DNA of 64,000 nt from Deinandra increscens subsp. villosa (Eukaryota > Streptophyta > Magnoliopsida > Asterales > Asteraceae): the NCBI GenBank assembly GCA_039602395.1, contig JBCNJP010000009.1:2157528-2221527 (forward strand), in the 5' to 3' direction. Shown here one piece after another: positions 56,361 to 64,000 of this stretch. Every line of letters starts with the position of its first letter. The first letter of the stretch is position 1. The notes under the pieces are model-generated. The model was not told the DNA's origin. It worked only from the letters and a program-made list of their open reading frames with translations, and did not search any database. The position numbers and the translations under genes are program-made.

Positions 56361-57872
56361 TTTTTGCCAGTGTGTCAGGCCACACGACGTTGTGGGGTTC
56401 GATGACAGGACAGTTTTCTTCTGTAAACTTTCCTTTTTTTAAAATAGGTTTTAAAACCTCTTGAAGTTTTTAAAACTTTCTTATCGTCTTCATAACCTCT
56501 CTATTCCCCTTTCTTCTTCATAATTTTCAGGCGATTTATTCTTTACTCTCTTCTCATACTTCGATTATCAGGTCAGTATTTCCTTTTCCCCTTTTTAAAT
56601 CTAAGAATGGCATCTCCGATCGTCAAAAATGATGACGAATCATCAAAACACAACATGCATTCCTCTTTTTCATCCTTAACCCCAAAAATTTTGGATGATT
56701 TGATCCAATGTACCACATTCCCCTGTCTCTACATCCTGTTCTTCCGCCTCCTAATTCTTCCATTTTCTCCTTCGATGATGGTAAAATTCGCATTTATGCC
56801 GAAATGTTCAAATTTGGGAACTACAGGATTCCCTTTACTAAGTTCTTAATTCGTGCCTTATCGTTCTTTGAAGTGCACATATCTCAGATGCACCCACAGG
56901 GTCTTTCTCGCCTGAGCCATTTCGAAGGGTCCTGTCGGGCCGCAAATCTTTCTCCCAGTGTTACCATTTTTAGGGATTTTTATAGAATAACCATTCGAAC
57001 GCCGAAGGAGAGTTGCTAGGGTTAGCACAACTTTGCCCCCAAATCCTTGTTCCTGGAAAACTCAGTTCTTTTACATTGACGATCGATGCATTCCTCCTAA
57101 CATGAAGTGGAGAGAAATTGACGATGTGGTTCATGACATCATCCCTGAAGATGGTGATTTTCTTAAAGAAAAATTTGATCGTCTCGTTGATGTTGAAAGT
57201 CCCATCCGAGAACTTCCCGAAATTATCCTTTTAATTTCTAGGATTAGCAAGGCCTGGTTTACCCCTGACTTGTGGCCTATTTTACAATATAATGATAAGG
57301 GTAAGCTTTCCTTTTAAATTTTCATTATTGATGATCCTTTCATTCTTCTTATGTTGCAATTTTTGTTTTAGAAATGGAACTTTTTGAGGCTCTTAGTTTG
57401 AAGAGCTTTTCTGGCTTAGATGCTGCCGCTGAAAAGATAGAGGAAGAAACTGTTCCTTTTTTGAATCAGACTGCATCTTCGTTCTATGACGTTCATCCTG
57501 AAACTGACCCTGCTGTTCCCGAAAGTGCAAATATGGCTGCTTCTCATCAAGAGGTATTATCCATTAAAGATATGTATGACCAAATTGTAAGTTCTAAGGG
57601 CGAAGATGCCCCCGCTACCACTTCCTCTCAGATGAAGCCTGTCACTACAAGTAATCTTAGTGATAAGGGAAAAGAAATGGCAAGTGATAAGTCTTTATCC
57701 CTCTATCAGCCTGCTCAATTGTCCAAGAGAAAGCAATCCACGCAGCCTCCCAAGTCCCCATCTAATAAGGACGCAAATGTTTCTAAGAGGAAATCTCCCC
57801 GTTTGGTGCTTCAGTCTTCTCCTAACTCTTCTAAAAAAAGCACTTCCGATTTTCCGGAAGTGATTGAAGATA
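56361..57872 (+). pseudogene. Gag-like gene (putative gypsy-type transposon domain), right copy
   Basis: Same gene as 40985-42524. Start at 56607 (MASPIVKNDD), a frame change near 56705, the conserved domain at 56708-57019 ending at a stop, a second piece 57033-57317, and a 57300-57371 stretch with GTAAGC and TTTTAG that looks like an intron. The exon from 57374 stays open for 182 codons here, so this copy is less damaged than the left one. The tail has low-complexity Ser/Lys/Pro (SKRKSPRLVLQSSPNSSKK). The final codons run into CACTA-derived sequence out of frame (SGFSRRSIR). The 5' flank carries a CACACGACGT-type motif. Confidence 0.7.
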
Positions 57873-59398
57873 TGTTAAAAGTGAATTTCCTAAGTGGTTT
57901 CTCGAGAAGGTCTATTCGATGAAAAAAACAAAATTCTCTAGAGTTCCACTTAGAGTTGTATGCTCTTTCAATGGGTGAGAGTATAAATGCATCTACTTAC
58001 ACCGCTTGTATAGTCAACGGTGTTAGGTTTATGGTACTCGACCGTGATGCACGACACAAAACGTAGAACTCTGGGGGTTTCAATGGAGGGAGAGAATGTC
58101 ATAAATATTATGGCCAATTAGAAGAGATTATTGAGTTGCGTTATCCAAATGGGTATTGAACTATACCATTTCGATGCAAGTGGTTCGATACCCAAAGTGG
58201 TGTTCGATTTGAAAATAATATCAACAGTATTAACACATAAAAAAATGAGATAAATACGATCAACTCATTTTTGCCTCACAAGCTAAACAAGTGTTTACCT
58301 AGGTTTTTGATAGATGTTAGTGTAAAATGTAAAGTTAGTAAGTATTTTGATGTTAGTATTTGTTAAATGTTGGTAGTTCGACCCGTTTGATCTGTTTTAC
58401 CCAAATATTGTATGCATCTAGATGTATGTATGTAAAATGACCCGTTTGATGCGGAACATGTATGTTTGTATATGTATTTGATAAATATTAGTACATATGT
58501 AAAGTTAGTAAGTACTTACATTAGTATTCGTATGTTTGCAAAATGACCTGTTTGATGCGAAACATGTATGTTCGAATATTTTTGTAGGATCAAATAAAAA
58601 GTTGATTTCAAAACCCATATTTTCAAGAACAACTCTCACAATTGACGGGTTTGAATGTTGGAACACAAGATAAAGACGACGAAGGAAACAACGAGGAGGA
58701 GGGAAACAAAGATGATGAATGATTGATGGCATATCATCTTTAAGTAACTAGTTTTTATGTTATATGTTCTAGGAGTCGAGTTATCCTACATCCAGCAAAA
58801 ACGCTACATCCATTGCGGATTCATTAGGGGCGTCCATCAAGATCATCCAACAGCCAGGATCTATGGTGTTTCCGCCTATGGTGTTTTCGGTGGGGGAAAA
58901 AACGCCATAGGCGAAAACACCATAGATCCTGGCTGTTGGATGATCTTGATGGACGCCCCAGATGAATCCGCAATGGATGTAGCGTTTTTGCTGGATGTAT
59001 TTTACCCTAAACCTATGTTCTAGTTATTAGTTTGTGTTATAACTTGTTAAACTTGTTTCGGACCATAAAGGTATGTATATTTTGAATTTGTTTATTAATG
59101 TTGGCGTATTGTATGTATTAATCGTGTCAATATGTAATTTTGTTAGTGTGTGTATTTATAAATTTGGAAACGTATAAAATACAAAGAATAATACGTATTG
59201 TACGATACGGAACAATAGTGGCAACACCCATAGTGGCGACAGGAGTAATAGTTACGACAGGAGTAATAGTGGCGACATGAGAAATAACGGTGAAATGTCA
59301 AGCAATAGCGGCGATATGTCTAGCAATAGATGCAGAGCAGTAGTGGTGACGGGAGCAATAGGGGTGATGACAATAGTGGCGACATTTGTCACCACTAG
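57872..59398 (+). mobile_element. Outer CACTA-II body, right copy
   Basis: Begins with a segment homologous to the FPRWFLEK exon of CACTA-I (frame SEFPKWFLEKVYSMK), then a DUF4216-like remnant with stops (about 57950-58260), an intron-like AT-rich stretch with AAACGGGTC-type repeats, a C-terminal exon (58592-58722, FQNPYFQEQLSQLTG, acidic end), the foldback MITE and subterminal repeats. The 78-bp intron that splits the first exon in CACTA-I (62149-62226) is absent here at 57909/57910. Confidence 0.65.
58787..58999. mobile_element. Foldback MITE, right copy
   Basis: Counterpart of 39886-40098 with the same near-perfect arms. Its presence at the same place in both arms dates the insertion before the duplication. 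Confidence 0.85.
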
Positions 59399-59655
59399 CA
59401 CTACAAGAAACTGGGTTAGTAGGGGCGACGGCAGTAGTGGCGACGGGAGCAATAGTGGCGACGTCAATTGTGGCAACGTTAATAGCGACGACGGGTCGCC
59501 GCTACTTTGTCCAATCCGTATGCGAGTTTTAAAATAGAATCTGGTGGTCCAATAATGTACTGATCTAGTGGCTAGGTTTATTTCGAACATTAGGCAATAG
59601 TGGTGACGTCAATAGCGGCGACATGCCGCAACTATTGCCCAAATTTTTTTAGTGG
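59210..59655. repeat. CACTA subterminal repeat cluster, right copy
   Basis: AATAGTGGCGAC-type motifs on both sides of the CACTA-I end at 59399, mirroring 39230-39680. Confidence 0.85.
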
Positions 59656-60231
59656 GTTATTTCCCTCCCACCCGGTTGTTCTTCCTCATTTCCCCCAAAA
59701 CAAAACCGCGAAAACCCTACCCTCTCCTTGCTGCTTGATTTCCATCATCGTTGTTCACCACACTGTTGACGCTCCATCACCGCCATTTATCACTTCTGAC
59801 AACCGCGTCCAAGATTATCTCCACGGATTACACCAAGATTGATGCTCCACCACCGTCGTTCACCACGTTATTGCTCCTCCATCACCGCCGTTCAAAATAG
59901 CAGCCTCTCATACATCCCTGATCATTTACCACCTCCGACAACGGTTCATCTTGCTAAGGTATATGCGCATTTTGCACATTTGCTTTGAACAAATTTTGAT
60001 ACTTTGATAGTAAGTAATAGAGTCCGAATGTTTTGATTGAATGTAATAAAGTCAAAATGTGTGCATTTATCACGGTTCATCTATTCAAGCTTACCCAATT
60101 TTTCTAGTTTTTGAGATTTGTGAGAATGGTTCAACTTTATGAGAGTCAAACTCTATTCAAGTTTCTGCTCTTAATACGTGAACTAAAATCTTTCATTCTA
60201 ATACTCATTGTGTTTCTAAAATGGTAAGCAT
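59656..60231 (+). other. CACTA-I 5' leader, right copy
   Basis: No convincing coding sequence. The 80-codon frame at 59600-59842 is the counterpart of that at 39043-39285, without a domain. Confidence 0.45.
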
Positions 60232-62653
60232 TTGTGGCAGCGTGACGTACGTACTAAAGATGCTGTAGCATCCCACATTGGTGGGGAGGAGAACTAAGCA
60301 CCGCTTTATAAGGGTGTGGATTTTAAATCCGTGAGGGGCGGATGCCTGAGGGCATACCGACTGCCAAAGCGGACAATATCTTGGTGCGACGGGTTAGGGC
60401 TGTTACAGATGGTATCAGAGCAGTCGTCGGCCAGTGTGCCAGCGAGGACACTGGTCCCCTAAGGGGGCGGATTGTAGCATCCCACATTGGTGGGAAGGAG
60501 AACTAAGCACCGCTTTATAAGGGTGTGGATACCTCTCCTACCAAGACGTGTTTTAAATCCGTGAGGGGCGGATGCCTGAGGGCATGCCGACTGCCAAAGC
60601 GGACAATATCTTGGTGCGTCGGGTCCGTGCTGTTACAGATGCAGCCACAAATACATTCTTCACAATGAAGGCAGCATTGTTATGGACCATAAATGACTTT
60701 CCAGCCCGTAGTAGTTTATCGGGTTGGAGCGGACAAGGCTACAAAGCATGCCGATTTGCAACGAAGACACTTCATCAATACGTGTGAAACATAAATGAGT
60801 ATATCTCGATCATCGTTGGTTCCTAGGTGTTGATCCATGGAGAACAAATTTGGAATTTAACGGAGAATTGGAGTTAAGAGACTCTCCTAAACAATTTAGT
60901 GAGGCAGACATAAAAGCTCAACTCGATCGTCTAGTCCATAAACTACCGGGCAAGTATCCACTTTTTGGAGGTGTTAAGAAAAAAGCTCAACAAGGAGTTA
61001 GACATGAACAACTGGTACAAACGAAGCATATATTTTGAACTTGAGTACTGGTCTTCTCTGCAACTGAAGCACAACTTAGATGTAATGCATATCGAGAGAA
61101 ATGTGTGAGATAGTTTGTTGGGTACTCTTCTAATGAACCATAAGAGCAAAGACACGACAGATCCACGTGAAGACTTGAACAGGCTAAACATTCAGAAGAT
61201 ATTGTGGTTGAAAAAAAATGTTTGTGGCAAGTTTGAAAAGCCCCACCCAAAATATTCATTAAAGGTCAGTGATCAAAAGCTTTTCTTCAAGTTTATAAAA
61301 GATGTTAAATTGCCAGATGGGTTCGGATCTAATTTATGCGCGAGAGTTACAGACTTACAGATAACAATAAAAACATTACTGGGTTGAAATCTCATGACTG
61401 TCATATGCTCGTACAACGTTTGATGCCAATCGGGTTTAGAGGCTTTTTGGCTAAAGATACTTTTACACCAATAGTAGATCTTTGTATGTTCTTTAAGCAA
61501 CTTTGCTCCAGAACATTCTTGTTTGAGGATATGAACAAAGCAAAGGATGCCATTATCACAATCTTGTGCCAGTTAGAGTTGATCTATCCTCTAGGTTTTT
61601 TTGACATCATGGTCCATTTAGTTTTGCATTTACCTGTTGAAGCGATTCGCGGAGGCCCAGTATGTATGAGATGGATGTATCCTTTTAAAAGGTATATGAA
61701 AAAACTAAAAAATTGTGTCAGAAACAAGGCAAGGCCGGAAGGTTGTATAGCCGAAGGTTATGTTCCAGAAGAAACTCTGTCATTTTGTTCGAGGTACCTT
61801 CAAGATGTTCAGACTCAGTTCAATCGCCCCGATAGAAACGAGGATGTCGTTGTCGGAAAAACAAAATATGTGGGTGTTTGAGTCTCTCTGTCCTCCGGCT
61901 AGCGCAACAAAGATCAAACATCTCTTTGTAAGCGAAAAGCTTAAATTAGAATGGACTGTCCTTGATAGTTGTGAAGAAGTCATGAACTACATGAAGTAAG
62001 TGTTCCTATCTTCAATCTTTAATCACTACTTAAGTATTTTGTTTTCTCTTCCTTACTTGTATATTTATATCATCAATGTAGTGAATCCAAATCCGAACAT
62101 CCCCAACACGATGTTAAAACTCAGTTTCCTAGGTGGTTTCTTGAAAAGGTAATACATATATAACACACAGTTCTATGTATTTGCTAAGTAATACATACAT
62201 AACACGTATTTATATATATTTGTTAGGTCTATTCAATAAAAATACAAAATTCCTTTCCACTCAGAGTTGTATACTCTTTCAATGGTTGGGAATATAAATG
62301 CATCAACTTATAGTGCTTGTATAGTCAACGATGTTATATTTATGGTACTTGACCGTGACGCACGACGCACGACGCACAACACAGAACTCAAGGGTCTCAG
62401 TGGAGGGAGAGAACGGTACAAAATATTATGGCCAACTAGAAGAGAATATTGAGCTGCGTTATCCAGGTGGATATTCAAATGTTCTATTTCGATGCAAGTG
62501 GTTTGATACCCAAAGTGATGTTAGACTTGAAAAATATCACTAGTATCAACACAACAAAGGAATGGGATAAAGAAGATCTACTCATATTTGCTTCGCAAGC
62601 CAAACAGGGTGTTCTACATCAAAGAACACTCTCGATGAAACCAAAACAATAAT
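60232..62653 (+). pseudogene. CACTA tnp2-type transposase, partial, right copy
   Basis: Blocks in order: WQRDVRTKDA (before the TRIM), FTMKAALLWTINDFPARSS (after it), NLDVMHIERNV (about 61071), LLGTLL to KLPDGFGSNL (61115-61340), the DUF4218 piece (61396-61881: KSHDCHMLVQRLMPIGF, DIMVHLVLHLP, MRWMYPF), then SEKLKLEWTVLDS, FPRWFLEK, a 78-bp intron and the DUF4216-like YSACIVNDVIFMVLD to KEWDKEDLLIFA. Stops separate several blocks. The transposase would cleave element ends, but the N-terminal half is missing, so the element is non-autonomous. A tandem CGACGCACGACGCAC repeat here (about 62358) is absent in the left copy. Confidence 0.85.
60264..60637 (+). mobile_element. TRIM retroelement, right copy, TSD GATGC
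   Basis: LTR 60264-60407, a TGGTATCAGAGC-type primer site at 60410, purine tract AAGGGGGCGGAT, LTR 60473-60637 (21 bp longer). GATGC is at 60259-60263 and 60638-60642. Removing one GATGC plus the element restores the transposase reading frame. Confidence 0.92.
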
Positions 62654-62814
62654 CGGTGGGTCGTCGAGCACGTTAATCATCAGAGAATATGGGATATATC
62701 ATTAAATTCTCATCACACCGAGAATGTTGAAGTGCCCGAGGATGAGAATTTACAAAGTGCTAACCATGACTTCACCGAAGATCTTGACATTGTTCACAAC
62801 AACTCTTATCTGCT

Positions 62815-63006
62815 ATGAATTTGTTTGTCGACTTCAGACAATATTTTCCAATCAATCCTGCTACTCAAGACAAGGCTATTGAAGTGTTAGTGGACCAGAC
62901 TGTTGAAGTGTCAGAGGACGAAATCGAGAGTGATACTGAAGTGTTTGTAATTTCTGAGGGGGTTGAGAGTGATACTGAAGTATCTGAATGGGAGATGTGT
63001 GAGTGA
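62815..63006 (+). pseudogene. Acidic C-terminal piece of CACTA transposase gene, right copy
   Basis: 63-codon frame MNLFVDFRQYFPINPATQ with an acidic tail, identical in plan to 36070-35879. No domain recognised. Confidence 0.5.
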
Positions 63007-63089
63007 AAGTAGAGTTGTAATTTCTATTTGTAACTTCATGTTGCAATATAAAATTTTATTCATATTCTTATATCTTTTAACTTTTCAGG

Positions 63090-63903
63090 ATGATATCTCT
63101 CTGGTACTTGTTGTTGTATGTCATGACTGACGTGATAGGTCATGGAGGTGATGGCGCCGGCCAGGATCCACCATTTCCTAGCGGCTTTGGTGTAGGCGGG
63201 GGCCACTATGAGGATCGTAAGTTTAATTTTAATTCATACATTTACTACACTTATTTACTTATTATCAATATCGTGACTGATTTTTCTAATTAAATATGCA
63301 GCGGCCCGACCTCCGAGGAGAACTCGAGGGAAGGCAAACAACACAGGCCTTCAAAATTTTGTGAAGGTAAATGGGGGGCCTTTGACATTAGTTTTTAATC
63401 GGGGTGTTACTTTTAATTATCTTGATGATTCGAGATCCGATTTCAAACGGTCAATCGACCTGTATATGTGGCATAATGTCGCATTTGATAAAGATTCTTT
63501 GGATAACATACCGCAAGCTCAAAAAAATGCCAAGTTCCAGGATCCCAAGGTAAATGATTTTCTAAGTTTAATTTATATGTTCTATGTTGATTCGTTTTTA
63601 CTTAACTAACTTGTTTTGTTTAATTTTGTAGGAATCATACGATCGGGATCAGTTTGAAAAATGATCCTGACAATATCGATATAAAAATATCACTTCATAG
63701 AATATACCAAGATCGATACATAGATCGAATATATGAGGCACATAGATTTTTTAATGATATGCTGAGAGTATTGCGTACCGTGCCAGAAGGGGTGCATGAT
63801 GATCATTGGGCCAGCTCTGTTGAGCACTTTTTTTCAGATAAATATACAAAATTATCTGTGGGAGGTGTCTTCATACGCTAACACGAGTTATAATAATGTG
63901 ATG

Positions 63904-63940
<37 letters not shown>

Positions 63941-64000
63941 TGACCCGTTTGACCTGAATATTGTATGTTAAACAGGCTCAAACCCATTTGTAAACATTCA
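63090..64000 (+). pseudogene. Second CACTA gene (TNPA/Transposase_24-like), right copy, partial
   Basis: A first exon candidate at 63090-63218 (GGDGAGQDPPFPSGFGVGGG, donor GTAAGT), an exon after TGCAG at 63303 (ARPPRRTRGKANNT, NGGPLTLVFNRGVTF, donor GTAAAT at about 63550), an exon after TTGTAG at 63632, and the start of the AQTHL exon after AACAG at 63977, with an in-frame difference (TAA) from the left copy. Likely the subterminal-repeat-binding partner of the transposase; assignment by resemblance. It continues past the window. Confidence 0.5.

Larger units (their letters stand above)
52558..64000. repeat. Right arm of the inverted duplication, open at the window end
   Basis: Reverse complement of 34883-46330, continuing beyond the window. 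Here the arm continues inward into A2 without a gap, so the left arm looks like a second copy of the same locus in the opposite direction. Confidence 0.95.
59399..64000 (+). mobile_element. Inner CACTA-I, right copy, cut by the window end
   Basis: Starts CACTACAAGAAACTGG at 59399 and carries the same leader, TRIM, transposase remnant and second gene as the left copy. The far terminus would lie about 1.7 kb beyond the window if the arm continues. Confidence 0.85.

Overview
This is a repeat-dominated stretch of a flowering-plant nuclear genome. It is AT-rich and full of LTR retrotransposons primed from initiator tRNA-Met (TGGTATCAGAGC sites), CACTA, PIF/Harbinger and Helitron-like DNA transposons, and MITEs set in (TA)n tracts. 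The only host-gene remnant is the second exon of a CYP71-type cytochrome P450. The retroelement proteins resemble those I associate with Asteraceae, but that is family resemblance, not proof. No intact single-copy host gene is visible. Nearly every transposon ORF carries stops or frameshifts.

Layout. 1-5573: two inverted copies of a TTACAC-repeat element flank a minus-strand Helitron-like element; the second copy holds a solo LTR (family D). 5570-7920: the 5' part of a Ty1/copia element, cut in its gag by LTR family A. 7921-23414: family A element (A1), itself interrupted by a complete 12.8 kb Ty3/gypsy chromovirus-like element (family B, 10363-23147, TSD AAATG). Family B is in turn interrupted by a 2.2 kb non-coding LTR element (family D, 16934-19117, TSD TTTTA). 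23415-24880: remnant of a third LTR family (C) across a 500-N gap. 24892-30140: probable second Helitron-like element. 30140-31194: three MITEs upstream of the P450 exon (31249-31848). 32067-33186: broken Harbinger transposase. 33187-42524: nested CACTA elements and a gag-like gene, read on the minus strand. 42525-46330: 3' half of another family A element (minus). 46331-46830: second 500-N gap. 46831-48289: fragments of two LTR elements and a MITE. 48290-56360: family A element A2 (+). 56361-64000: gag-like gene and CACTA elements again, now on the plus strand.

The largest structure is an inverted duplication. 34883-46330 is the near-identical reverse complement of 52558-64000 and runs off the window end. 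Its inner left boundary coincides with an assembly gap, so a scaffolding or haplotype artefact must be excluded before it is taken as real.

The most unusual small structure lies inside the family D element. Three consecutive 60-nt foldbacks at 17733-17973 keep the same architecture while their outer stems differ in sequence yet stay complementary within each copy, which looks like covariation of a structured RNA or DNA site. The insertions can be ordered: copia, then family A in copia, then family B in A, then D in B; and CACTA-II, then CACTA-I in it, then a TRIM in the transposase exon, all before the arms of the inverted duplication separated.
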